Below are positions 22,901-34,974 of a stretch of 64,000 nt of DNA, in pieces. The notes beneath the pieces were generated by a model. The model saw only the letters and a program-made list of their open reading frames with translations, was not told the DNA's origin and ran no database searches. Both the position numbers and the translations under genes were made by a program. The DNA is taken from contig VUYV01000073.1 in assembly GCA_008711295.1 (NCBI GenBank), forward strand, positions 1,798,996-1,862,995, given 5' to 3'. The number at the start of each line of letters is the position of its first letter. Within the stretch, counting starts at the first letter, position 1. The stretch comes from Anarhynchus alexandrinus. Lineage: Eukaryota; Chordata; Aves; Charadriiformes; Charadriidae.

Positions 22901-25900
22901 TTCTGATAGTGGTATTTTCTTTCAGGCTGTGACATTATTTGAACAGATCACCTTTGTTTAGCGGTCGCCATACTCTCATTTGTCAAACAGTTCTCTTGAA
23001 ATAATGTGACTGTACGAAGTTCCAAAATATGCCTCTGTTTGAAGCAAGTTCTCTGTTTTTCAGTCCTTCAGGTGACACTATTAAGAACCCAAACACCTTT
23101 GTGAAAATAAAGTTTGGAAAAAGTTACTTCCCTGCTTCAGCACAGATACTCAATATGATTTTCATTGTTGCTTTTAATTGCTGGTGGCATGTACAGGAAT
23201 TGAAGCTCAGTTGGAGCTCTGACTGTTCCCTACATTTTATGCCAGCTTCTTTTGGTAAATGAAGTTCCTGAAGGGGACATAACAACCTGGGGAAGAGGGG
23301 ATTATCTATGTAGACCCCTGCGTGGGCCATGCTCTAAATCTCTGAAAAATTGCCCACATTTTCCTCATTCTGCAACCATGATGAGATGAGCATAGCCCAA
23401 ACAAACTTCAAAGCTATATGACATCAACTGCCAGGGAAGGAAGTTGGAGCCATGTAGAAGCACAGTCTTTTATACGTAGGGCTCAGTACTCATCAGTGCG
23501 TGCACATTCAGTGCTGAAATATAAAACAATAGTGCTACCATCAGCTGACAGCAGTGGAATATCAGAGAACTGCCTGCCAATGAGTACAGTATATATTTTG
23601 TGGTGCCACAGTTCAGGAAAGAAACAACTAACAACCTTTTTAGGAGCGGAAAAACAAGTTAACATATTGTTGCTGTACTCCGTGTATATTGGCAATCACA
23701 AACTCACAGGAGTTATGTGGATATACAGAATGGAAAGCAGCTAAAGGTATCATAATACTTTTTCATGCCCAGACAGGTAATTATCCTCTCCCTCTTTAGA
23801 GACATAATGCTTTTGAACATGTCAGAGAGCTGGAAATGAAATATGTTTTCAAGATTAAAGGGGATAGATTCCTGGGTGAGTTAGAAATGTTTGTGTAATT
23901 TTTTTAATCTTAAACTCCTTCTCCACCCCGCTCCCCAAATACCCCTGGTACATTTCAAGCCCAGAAGGATTTCTTTTTCCTGTTGGCTGCTGCAGGACTG
24001 CTAGGGGCCACTTAGACCAACTCGAAGCTGGACTGTCACCAGCAATAGATCAGATCAGCTGTGGCTTTGTTTAGGTGAGTTTGGAGATGATTTGTGGCTT
24101 TGCTGTTAACTGCCAGATGTCTCTGTGCTGTGCTGGGGGTGGGTTCCCACAGAGGTGGGCTCACTTCTTACAAATACGGAAAATAGCGCATTCTTCTGGG
24201 TTTTACTATGCCTGCTCAGTATGGCTCAGTATGATGTTAACAGTACATGTGTACACATCAGCAAAAAAAATGCCAGTTACAATGTCTCACTGTAGTATAA
24301 AACCATCGGACGCTAAGATATTTGTATCTGTGGTTCCACATCATGCCTGAGAGCAGTACTCTATGGAATTATCAAAGGAGCTGATTAGTATAATGAATTT
24401 TGATCCTGTCCAGAAGCTGTAACAAATCAGTTCGCTGAGCCAGTATCACCTGACGAGTATGCATCAAGGCCCATTGTAATTCCTGGCAAAATTAGAGAAG
24501 GAGGCAGACTGTTGTTGCAGGAAAATAAACTTGTGTGCTGAAATGTACACTGCACGTGCATGGAGAAACTGAGCTTTGTTATTGTGCTTAGCGGGATCAC
24601 ATAGTGATAAAGTGGGATCACTCTGGCATTTCAGAATTGCTCCGTGTGTCGTAGCACAGTCCTCAAAATGTCAGAGCCCTGAGGAAGTGATGGACTGGTT
24701 TCTTAGCAGGTGCAAATCCCCAGAGCTGCCCTGGGTGCACTGATTTGCACCATGTGGAGATTCTGGCACACATTTAGATCATGAAGAAAATAATTTGTAG
24801 TGGAACTAGACTTATTAAATTTTAAATAAAAACTCTGGTTTTCTAAAACTTACATATTTGCTTATCTTTACTTTTAAAAGGGTGCATTTGTGTGGGGAAA
24901 GGTTGGACTTTGCTAACTCCCTTTGCACAGAACAGCACAAGCCCCTACATGGCTGTGCGTGATTATTACATTAACACATCTCTATGGTTACACCACAGAA
25001 GCCTTTAAGTGTGAATGCATTTTTTTCCCTTAAGTACCAAGATGTTCCTGATGGAAAAAAAATGACCTCTTCTTGGCTCCTGAGATAGAGTCAGGGATGT
25101 GATTAATGCTGACTGTATTCCACTGTTTTTCCCTGAAGACTAGCTATTAATATTTTCCAGTGATGTATGTCCTTTCACTTAACCACAAATGGGTGGTCAG
25201 CAAGGTATCTAAGCCCACATTTTGTCTTACAAAATTACTTTCACTGTGCCATCACACATAAGGCCTTTGACTTTGATTGCCTCTTCCAAGAATGGACGAA
25301 TGGACACCTCATCCCATCTTACTTTTTTCCAGTTATCTGCCATTTAAAGCAGATCCAGCAGCCTGTGAAATGGAGGGTATTTCTAGATTTAGTAGGTTAC
25401 CTGGTTAACTCACAGTGGCAAGCTACTGAAAAGCCTTACATCAGTTACCATGTACTCTTTGATGTACAGCCATGCAAAGTATGTTCGATTTGGCTTTATT
25501 TTTGGTTCGATCAGTTGTATCATTAGGTTGTCCCAACAAATTAGCTGACACTTTCAGAAGGATCCACCTCTCATTTTCTTTTGAGTGAGCATGTTAAAAG
25601 AGAGGAAATGTATCCAAGGTCCAAAGCTGTGCTTTATAGCAGAAACATGCACAACTAAATAAAAAAAGCCTGCAACAGATTAAGCCAGTATAAGAACAAA
25701 CTGGAGCAGAACAAGCCAGGATACTGATGGGTAAGACATATTAAATAAAAGGCTTGAAAGCAAAGGTGATTGCTAGAAGAGTGCTCACTCTTTGCTCCTG
25801 TCCAGCAACTTCCAGTTGCTTCTCAAGATCTATGAATTCCTTATGGTCCTCTATAGGTTCTTAGGAAAGTCTCCTTTCTTCTCTAACCCCAAACCCATGA

Positions 25901-28207
25901 TTTAAGCTTTGCTTCCTGCTACAGACAGACCTCGTTATCTTCCCAAGCACTTTTTCATCTGCACTGTGGTGCTGCCCACTCTGTGCCCAGGGGCTCCACC
26001 ATGCCACATTGCTGCTGGGAAGGAACAATGTCTCCTTCTTGTTGCCTCTCCAGGGGTTTCAGCTCACCCGACAGCCAGGACAAGCTCCCTCTGTGCTGCA
26101 GCCCACTGTCACAGCCTCCTTAGCAGAATATCCTGTCCTCAACCCAGGAGCCATCCTGCTCAATGATGTAGAAACATTCAACAGGAAGAAACTTGGCATG
26201 AAGAGCTTTATTTGACACTAAAAGCATTGGTTTTATTACAATTTACTTTTGCTCTCTCTCCAGCCTCCCCATGATTGTTCATTATAGCAACCTCAATTTC
26301 TTTTTAAATTGGGTTGCAAGTTGCACAGGAGTGAGGGAACCTGCAGCTGAACAACACCCTGCACAGACAAGGAGCTGCTCTTTGCCAGATCCTGGGGGTG
26401 TCGTCACAAGAGATCGAGGTGATAAAGGGATGATGGAGGGAGCTGTGAGGTAGCTGTTGTGGGCAAATGGCCCTAAAGGAGTGGGACCTTTGGTGTTGGC
26501 ACAAGCAGGCTGGTGGCTTCACAAGTTAATGTCTTCTAGGGAATTTTCTGTCTCAGCTTTCAATCTTTATATTTAAGCATTCATATGACTTCAGAACTGG
26601 ATTACAAGTTCTCTGGATGCAGTGTCACATCACTTTGCCTCGTTACTGATCTCCTCTGTTTCCTTTCTACCCATTAATTCCTCATTCTATGTCCTGGTGC
26701 CAGCAACTGATGTGTCCAGCTAGCATCAATTTTGAAATGTATAGTCTTAAAAAAAATATTTTTTTAATTCACACAGTCATGTGAATGCATACATTCGGCA
26801 CTGCGATGATTGCAACCTCTCGTCACTAACAGATTTGAATCAAGAACATGTTTGTCTATGAATTAGTGTCTAATCCTTTAATAATGTCCTAAACACCCCA
26901 GTTCAGTTCTTTAAAATCGTTGGCAAGACTGTTTGCTGTTTTTCTCCATGTAAACAGGGGATAGTATGTAAAAAAACAGCGAGCATGCCCCTGGTGTCTG
27001 GGGGTCCTGGCTGCATGAGGGCTTCAAGCAAATCTCAAAACCGAAACTGCAAGGTATCAAAGGCAGAGTCATGTGTGCTTCTCCCCTTCAGCAGATTTTT
27101 TGCTCTGCAAAACCAGGGCACAACTGTTGTCCATGGCTGTTCTAAAACTGGCTGTTCACCTCTCTGTGAGTGACCATTTTGAAGAAAAGACGGCATTTCT
27201 GCCTTTGTATAGTTTTGATAAAAGAAAGGGTAAATAGTGTCCCCCTTTCTAAAGAGCTAACAGCAAGTGGCGTATCTCACTCAGAAAATTTTCTTGAAAA
27301 TGCCCATTCCCCAGAGATGTATAATGTTCCTGTTGCCAGGAGGCAATTGATATCTTCATGGGGAGGGCTTAATAAATTGAAGCACAGTGGTCAGCTTCCC
27401 AGAAAAATGTCAAAGAAGGGTAGGTGTCAGGGAGAAACTATAGTAACATGGGAGGCAGATACAGAGAACTAGCAATGTATGAGTCCAGACAAATCAATTC
27501 CTTCCACAATTTACCATCCTAAAATTGCATGAAAATGAAGGTGAGCTGAAAACCTGAAAGGCTTTTAGAATAACTAAATGAGTTAGATTTTTGGAAGAAC
27601 TATATAATTTAAGGGATATAGTTTGAGTAGGTGAGGCACAAAATTTCATTTAGCTGTGGGTTGGTTTTTTGTGTTGCAAGACTTGAGACTCATGAAAATG
27701 ATCTAATTAATTTGAATTTATTTTTTGCCTGTGATTGTTTCCTTGTGGTATTTGCAAGCTCCAATCTCATGGTAGCCCACATGAGCCAGGAAAGGGAAGG
27801 TAGTTATTGTGAGCAAGTTGTCCTAGACACTATGGTGATACAAATGGTCATATAAATCACCCAGCTCACTCACTGATGTGAAACGGTGAAAAATAAATAA
27901 GATTTATTTTGAACTTAGTTCACTTTAGATGCTATAAATTGAATAAGTTATAAATATTAGAGACGAGGATATTTTTCCTAAATATTCACCAGATCATGAG
28001 ATTTATTTCAAAGGGTGACTCCCTACTAAAATCAGTAATTCTGCCTAACAAATGATTGGTGGCTCGATATACCAGCACTGTCTACCTGGAATGCCTTTAA
28101 TCAGGGAACAGGGTCCAAATCAGAGACAGCATCAAGGAGCAACAATGATACTTGGATTTACATGTTCAAAGAAGTCTAGATTTAGGGTTTCCATCCATCT
28201 TATTGTA
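22901..28207. other. Unassigned noncoding DNA
   Basis: No supported gene and no transposon that I can name. A perfect 10-bp tandem copy (GCTCAGTATG twice) lies at 24214-24233. The 119-codon forward frame at 25167-25526 has no recognised domain. A stretch at 25900-26170 is richer in C and gives overlapping open frames in two phases without domains. Confidence 0.5.
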
Positions 28208-28310
28208 TTTTGGGAGTATTTACAGCTAAAGTTGCAGTGGTTGGATTTAGGCCNCTTTGGGAGTATTTACAGCTTCATATAGCTAAAGTTGCAGTGGTTG
28301 GATTTAGGCC
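28208..28310 (+). repeat. Duplicated ~46-base segment joined at an N
   Basis: The segment from TTTGGGAGTATTTACAGC to GGTTGGATTTAGGCC appears at 28209-28253 and again at 28256-28309, separated by the single ambiguous base at 28254. The right copy has ten extra bases (TTCATATAGC) after TTTACAGC, bounded by AGC at both sides, as in a slippage indel. Near-identical sequence on both sides of an N is typical of a contig join where the overlap was not merged, possibly because the two haplotypes differ by this indel. A real tandem duplication is the alternative. Confidence 0.85.
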
Positions 28311-31300
28311 CTTTAAGTCTGCTGTTTGTAATTTTGAACTGTAAGAGCTTTTTGGTCTCTTTTACCTGCAAAGGCCCAGCAGAGCTGATTTAATCTCTAA
28401 TGGCAAAAGCAAGGCAGAGAGGTATGCTCCTTCTGTTGCTTTCAGAATCAATAATGTCAGCCACCGCATCAGGAGAAACGCAGACCCTTAAATTTAGATG
28501 TCTAGAGTACAGTTTAGCTGTTCCTGCCTGTCTGACTCTGGTTATTTGAAATACTTTGCAATGTGAGCACCCAGGACTGTTGCCTGCTTCCTAATGCACC
28601 TGATGTTAGAGATGCTGTGCTCTGTCTGTCAACCAATGTTAGCAACCCTTTATTAGCTTTTTTGGATAGTACTTGGTGCCTTTTAAGCAGGCAAGGCTGT
28701 CTGTAATACCACTGAAAGTAGATTTGAGCAAGGTTTGTATAAAAAAATGCACATTTTTGGGGGTTGTTGAGTAACATTTTCTGTCTTAGAATGAAAAAGA
28801 CAAGCTATGTTTACCCTTTAGGAAAAACAGATAGTTATTGTAGGGTGTGGGGATAACAAACACAGCAGAATGGGTTGTTTACAATGGGGATTTTAGCATA
28901 CGTGGAAATCAGAAATATGTGGGAATGAAGGTGAAAAAATAAGTGCTTAGGAAGCAATATGGTCACACATGTAATGTTATTATCGAGACAAATTCTCAGT
29001 TTGGAGCCATGTTTATTCAGATTGTCTTTTAAACGTGCAACATGGACTTCCAAACTGAGATGCATGGAGAGATGACAATGTCATGTCTTCAGTGTCTTTA
29101 GATGCTGAATTACATTCCAAGAAGCTTAAGCTACCTTAAGTCCCATCTTCAGAATAAACTTTTCTGGGAAATGAGTTGCAGTGATAGCTACAGGGCTATT
29201 CTGTGGTGATAGTGAGAGATGACCAACTTACCGGTAAAAGAGGAAGGATGAGACACCAGAAAGTGTCTTGAGGTATCATTCACTAGGGAAACACGGGAAG
29301 CTTGGGAACACCTGTTCAGAGGCTTAGGCCTGCCATGTAATCATTAGGAAAATCCCATTAAAACAGTCAAGTTCTCTATTAATAGCTTGATTCTTAACTC
29401 ATGGAGATGTCAAGGTTTTTAGATCTCAGGCCACTATCTCCATCAGAAGCAGGGCTTCCTTGTTCTGCTTGCTCATAGCAGAGGTGATGGCAGGCTGGGT
29501 CACTGCTGGGGAAAGGAAAATCGCAGGGAGTCCAAACCTGGTGCAGGCACAATCCTAATGGCTACAAGGTGTGTTGCAGGATACAGGAAATAGGGCCCTT
29601 TTCTTCTGCTCACTCAAGCGTTAATTCTCTTTAATTCAAAATTAAAAGAATAGGACCTATGTGAACAAGGGAATGCAAGTTGAAATGGGGTTGACCCACT
29701 TACTTTCTTTTCTTATGCGGCACCTCCTAAATCATGCCAGGGAAGATGGATTATACTTTCATTCATGAGATAAACCTGTAAACTAGTTCTTGTCTGCAGC
29801 ACTTGTGTATTATAGATCTTGTGTCTCTTGAAAGATGAATAATTACAGTCCCTGGGGAGATACTCTTTCGAAAATGCAGTCATCATGGATTCTGCAGTGT
29901 GGGATAGCTGTATGGACAACGATGATAAAACGAAGAGCCTTCTTGTCCCCAACAGGCATGAAAGTGAAATGGGAAGAAAGAACAGCTCTCATTAGATTAA
30001 TGAGTGGGGCTTCCAATTTCTGGACAAGTTTCTGTTTCCTTTGCTTTGATGAAATAAATACCATTTGATGAGGACTGCTAAGTACCATCAAATCAAACTG
30101 TGGCATAAACCAATTGCATACGCCTTGATTTAAAGCAGGCTTGCCCCAACACAATGTCATATGGAAAGAATGGATCCTTCAGAATAAATTGGCTGGATTT
30201 TCTTTGCCTCTTTTCCTGTTTGGCAATCTGTCTTCATTGAAACCTTGGTGAATCAGATAACAAAACCTAATGAGCTGTGCATCATAAATCTGTAACGTAT
30301 CCATGGATTAATTCTTCCCCGTGCATGTGACATTTACCCTATATTTAGAATTTCAGGCATACTCATTATCCAAGTGCTACACGAAGAAGAATTACAAGAA
30401 TTCTCTTTGAGCATATGCTCCAAATATAACATACAGAGATGCTACATAGGCTCTCTTTTCCAGGAGCCTTTTTGGAGTAAATATTTGAAGTGTGTATTAT
30501 AAAGAAAGTAGTGCATAAGACACAGCGACGGTTATGAAGTAAATGAGCTTTTCAGGTCAAGGCAGCTTTTGGGGTAGATGGAGAGTTCCTTGTTCCCATA
30601 CACTTGTCTGCAGTATCATGCATGCGAAGATCACTAAGTGATACTTCTCTCGTCTGCCTCTGTTCAGTGCCACGGAACCAGGCAATTATCATAATTGGTA
30701 CAGTTGTGCTCTTATTGCCACTCTGCATGAATAGTAACAGGCATAATGGTCACAGAGACCCAGCTACCCTCTCACCAAGAGATGTCATGCACTCAAAAGG
30801 GAGCAGGATATAGTCAAGCTTATATTGCCTTTGCCTGCCAACAATATTCACCATCATACTCCATTTTACAAAGAAGTGTTTCTCAGCAAACGTTGCTCCT
30901 TCAATGCATTGGCCTAGGATTGATCTGGGTAGAACAAAGGAGACAGGATTTAATAACTATGCAAGTCAAAATGACCCTTCCAGAAAGGTGACAACAGCTG
31001 TAAGTGCGTGGAGATACAGAGCTTGAAATTGTCGCGCACATGCAAGGAAAGCTCACCATTTTGCCTCTGGCGTTTGGTCTCAAAGTGGGAAAAGCACCAG
31101 AGATGTCTTCAGCTACCTCATTAAGTGGATGCACAGCTACTCTCCCAGGAGCAGGGTAGGGTGTTTGTCACTCTCCAGCTTAAATGATATATTTCAAAGC
31201 CACTGTTGTTAGCTTCCAACAATACCTCAACCTTGAAAGGAGTTTCTGTGAAGAAAAACTTGAAAGAGTAAAGCATCTTCTAGCTCTAGGAAGACAAAAG

Positions 31301-31408
31301 ATGATCAGCTTTTACAAAGAGTAGAGTGCAGACACAATAGGATGCTATTCAGGACAAGTATTTAGATTTTTATTACTGCCTGTACTATTGCTACCACCAG
31401 TACTTTTG
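28311..31408. other. Unassigned noncoding DNA
   Basis: No supported gene. An imperfect inverted repeat at 29623-29652 (ATTCTCTTTAATT against AATTAAAAGAAT with a 4-5 base centre) could form a weak AT-rich hairpin. The rest is AT-rich unique-looking sequence. Confidence 0.5.
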
Positions 31409-31436
31409 TTATTGTTATTATTATTATTATTATTAT
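31409..31436 (+). repeat. (TTA)n microsatellite
   Basis: About nine trinucleotide units, TTATTG then uninterrupted TTA. Likely length-polymorphic. No coding context. Confidence 0.9.
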
Positions 31437-32448
31437 GAAGGCAAACACAAAAGACCTGTGAATATGTTCCTCAATATACAATACCTAATCTCTCCAGAAT
31501 GACAGCGATTATACAGAAATGGAAGGGAAAACAGCAGTATGAAGTAAAGTCCCAGCATTTAAGCTTCATCAGTCCTTAGGCAGTGACTCTGTGACCAATC
31601 CAAAAAACCAAGATATATTGATTAGACATGAGAACATAAAAAACACATACCTGCTAGAGCTCCACACATGGGAACTAAGTAAGGTCTTGTCTAATTTTTA
31701 TCATGTTATACAATACAAAATTGCCTGGACTAGCATTAATAGACTGTATTTGATCTGATCATTGCACCATTTTTATCTATACACAGCATCTAAAATTCAT
31801 ATCAATATCACATTAGGTCAGAATCAATAACAAAACTTGAAGGTCTTTCAGCTTGTCCTGGTATAAAGACTAGATGTAAAAAATCTAAACTTTCATTATA
31901 TCTGTTAGGACTCAGAATCCTATTTTAAGACACTTAGATTCCTAAGTCCCAATGTTATACTGACTCCCAGCATTGACTTCAGATGGTGATGGTGTTTCTC
32001 CCAGTGTGTCTGGCCATGGTTCATTCTCTGGTGGGGACCTGTCCCATATTGTTTTAGAAAATAGCATTTAACCATTCAATATTTTGCTTGTTGGCATTGT
32101 GTCACAGAGCAGTGTTCTGTCAAGCAGTGTGAAAAGGGCAATAGCTTGCAGAGTGGGAAAAAAAAAAACCAACACCAACAAACAATAAAAGAAGAAGATT
32201 AATCCCAGGGCAAAACCGAGGGAGATTTGCAGTTCCCCAAATTCTGGAGCTTTTGGCTTGTTTCTCACAATGAGTCATAAAAGAAGTCCAAGAATGGACA
32301 TATCCTGACAGCTTCACAGCCTGGCAGGATGCTGTACACTCATTCTGGAAAAAACCCTGCCCAGATGTGAGCAGCCTGCTGTAGTCCAAGTCAAAAGTAA
32401 AGACAATCCCCGTCCCACTCTGCTTCCTGAAGCTGCTCCATGTTCCCA
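31437..32448. other. Unassigned noncoding DNA, left flank of the LTR
   Basis: No supported gene. An A11 run near 32159-32169 is followed by CAACACCAACAAACAATAAA. The last bases before the LTR are TTCCCA. Confidence 0.5.
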
Positions 32449-33160
32449 TGTCCTGGTTTGAGGTAAAACAGAACCAATTTTCTGTTCAGTAATTTTACTT
32501 TGCAGTTAAACCTCTTCTAACTACGGAAATTAGCAGCATATTTTGCAGAAACTGTTTGCCCTCAGAGTGATAAGACCTATGTTTATACCAAGGCATGGTA
32601 TGCGGAGAGGCTCTTGGTTACACTTATTGCTATAACAGCCAAGGGCAGCTGACTTTGTTACTTGCCCTATTGGAGGGTCGGAAGCAGAGAAGCGTAGAGG
32701 TGTCCCACTTGTGGGGAGGAGTGGACAGGACAGGTGACCCAAAACTGACCAATGGGATATTCCATCCCATCTGCTTCATGCTCAATATAGAAGCTGAGGG
32801 ATCAAAGGGACAGCCCTCTTTCTTCAACAGCTGGCGTCTGAGGAGGACTCTGTCTGTTCATGTGCCTTTGACCCCAATCCTGAATCCAGATCCAGAATCC
32901 AGTTCCTGTCTGTCACTGAGTCCATTCTGGGACTTCCCCAGTGTCAGCCAGTGACGTGATGGTCATCCTGGGAGTTTGATATGGTTTGGTATATATTTAA
33001 TTATTTTCTTTTTATTTTATTATTAATATTTCATTGAAGTAGTTTAGTTCCTTCTAAACTCATAAGACTCTTTTTCTCTCTCTCCCTCTCCTTGAAAAGA
33101 GAGGTGGGGGAGACCATCTGTCCTTTCACCTCAGTGGCCAGTTCAGTCCAAACCGCGACA
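32449..33160 (+). mobile_element. Solo LTR of an avian ERVL-type retrovirus
   Basis: The element begins TGTCCTGGTTT and ends CCAAACCGCGACA, the terminal sequences of the common avian ERVL-class LTRs. Inside, in the expected order, are a CAGGTGACCC block near 32732, GACCAATGGGATATTCCAT at about 32747-32765 (CCAAT box plus conserved context), a TATA-like CTCAATATAGAAG at about 32781, and after the presumed start site an AT-rich ATTTTATTATTAATATTTC near 33010. No gag, pol or env sequence flanks it and only one LTR is present, so the provirus was lost by LTR-LTR recombination. The left flank is TCCCA. The bases right after CGCGACA (GGATA) do not repeat it, but TCCCA occurs nine bases further on at 33170-33174, so the target-site duplication is uncertain. 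The length of 712 bases suits the family. Noncoding; it could still carry promoter or enhancer activity. Confidence 0.92.
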
Positions 33161-34812
33161 GGATAGGGATCCCACAGGAGAAGGAACCCTCGGCTGGGGT
33201 GAGGTGGAGAGAAGGGAGGAGAAATGTCGAACCAGTGGGCTAACCCACAGTGTGATTGTTCTGCACGTGTTTGAGGTGCATTTCTGCTACAATGGGAGTG
33301 ATAATATTAAGGGGGAAAAACTGGCAGGTGGAACAGCATACAGAAATCTAGTCCAGCTAACTCTACCTAAATGTGCCTGGGTTCATCTTATCAACGGCAA
33401 TACTTCCCAGCATTGGGGGTGCAAAGGCTAGAGCCTAGGAAAAAAGAGGAGAAGATTTATGTAAGTGTTTCCTGTGAGGCGTGTGAGACAGGAGAAATGA
33501 CTTTAAAAATTCCTGTGAGCTGAGAAACTGTGTTCAGTTCTCACCATTATGGGTACTCTTCCAAGAGCTGAAATAACAAAAGCTGTTAGCAGAGCTGTGG
33601 GAGTTAGCCAGAGTGGCCATCAGATAGGAGAGCAGCAGGAGGAGAGATGGAGCAGGTAATAGAAATAGGTCACTCCATCAGATCAGATCAGCCTAAATCA
33701 GGCCTTGCAACTTGTCAAAAATTAATAATCTCAGGCTGAGAGGGAAGGATACAGCATGACGGGAAAAGCAAGCCACTAGCCTCCTCCAGAAGACTGAAAT
33801 TGTTCAAGCTGTAGTTATATTTTAACAATTAAGTATTGCTACCCTGGGTTTTTTTCTTCCTTTAGTAAGAATATTGCTTATCAGCAATTTGATCCCTGTT
33901 TGCAATGGATTGAGCTCTTCAAACATGAGAAAGTGTATTACAATTTTCCTATTTTTTCTGGGGAGAAGTTCCCTAAAATTTGGAGCTTGTGCTTGCAGCT
34001 GCCAACTCAGTCTTGGTAGGAGGGATACACACCCCCAGTTTTGAAGGCTACCAGCTTTGCACACACTTATCTGCTACTAGTGGAAAAATTTGCCCTAAGG
34101 TTTATGAAACTTGAGAAGAATTGTAACCACTCACAAATTGGGAAATACTATTGGCGTTCTCCAGGTACCATGGGTTGACAAAGTCACCAGGGAATAGGCC
34201 AGTGAAAGTGGTACCACCAGGGCCATTCCTCCATTGGCCATGTCCAAAGGAAGGAGCTCAATTTGGTCGAAGAATACCCTCCTCTTTTATCAAAATCTGA
34301 AGATCACAGTGTAGTATCCCCAATATAAACCATGTCCTGGCCTAAGTATTTAGTCTCTAGATTTTACTTCTGGCTGAATACCTTCCTTGCTTTGTAGGGT
34401 GCAATGGTGACTGGGCCTTGCAAGGGAGACTTCTGGCTGGCTGTCAGCTACAGGACTCCTATGCCAGCCATGGTGCTCCTACAGTCTCAGCACACCACTT
34501 TCATTTTCAAGATTTTTTGAAGTCACATTTCTATGTCCTGCTGTTCAGAGAAGGATGTTTTGTTTTGTTTTGTTCTTAACAAAATCCTGGTTTCTGTTCT
34601 TGATGTGGCTGCTGTTGAACTCCATCCTATCCTGCAGGCATTACCTTCATCTCTGAAACAAATATGCCCGAGTCTGCCTGGGTTTGGGAGAACACTAGCT
34701 TCCTAACATATTTTACCAAAATCAGGTACTGACCTGTAGAAATAAAACAGGATCCAGCATATTATCTTTTTACACATGGCCTTTGCCTTGTCGTGCTGCA
34801 CATCCTTACCAT
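33161..34812. other. Unassigned noncoding DNA
   Basis: Right flank of the LTR, followed by unique-looking sequence with no supported gene. Three TTTTG units lie at 34557-34574. Confidence 0.5.
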
Positions 34813-34837
34813 CCCCCCACCCCCACCCCCCCAACCC
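34813..34837 (-). other. C-run cluster (G-quadruplex on minus strand)
   Basis: On the plus strand, C-runs of 6, 5, 7 and 3 bases are split by A, A and AA. The minus strand therefore fits the strict four-run G-quadruplex pattern with one- and two-base loops, and the plus strand could form an i-motif. It lies about 100 bases before an alternating purine-pyrimidine tract. Confidence 0.85.
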
Positions 34838-34939
34838 TATTCTGGTATGCAAAGTAGGGAGGTGCTTGTATAGTCTGTAATATTTAAAAAGATGTCAAAG
34901 ATATTATATACCAATAGAACAATTTTAGGTACCAACTGG

Positions 34940-34974
34940 TGCATGTGTGTGCGAATGTGTGTGCGCACGCGCGC
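34940..34974 (+). repeat. GT/GC alternating tract, Z-DNA prone
   Basis: TGCATGTGTGTGCG, an AA break, then TGTGTGTGCGCACGCGCGC: almost perfect purine-pyrimidine alternation ending in CG-rich steps, the composition most prone to left-handed DNA under supercoiling. It also counts as a decayed (TG)n microsatellite. Confidence 0.85.

Noticed and set aside
25523..25560. ATTAGGTTGTCCCAACAAATTAG resembles the start of a mariner inverted repeat
   Set aside because: No matching inverted end was found downstream or upstream, and the neighbouring open frame has no transposase motif.
32449..33160. A complete endogenous retrovirus
   Set aside because: Only one LTR is present; no gag, pol or env sequence and no second LTR lie within the window.
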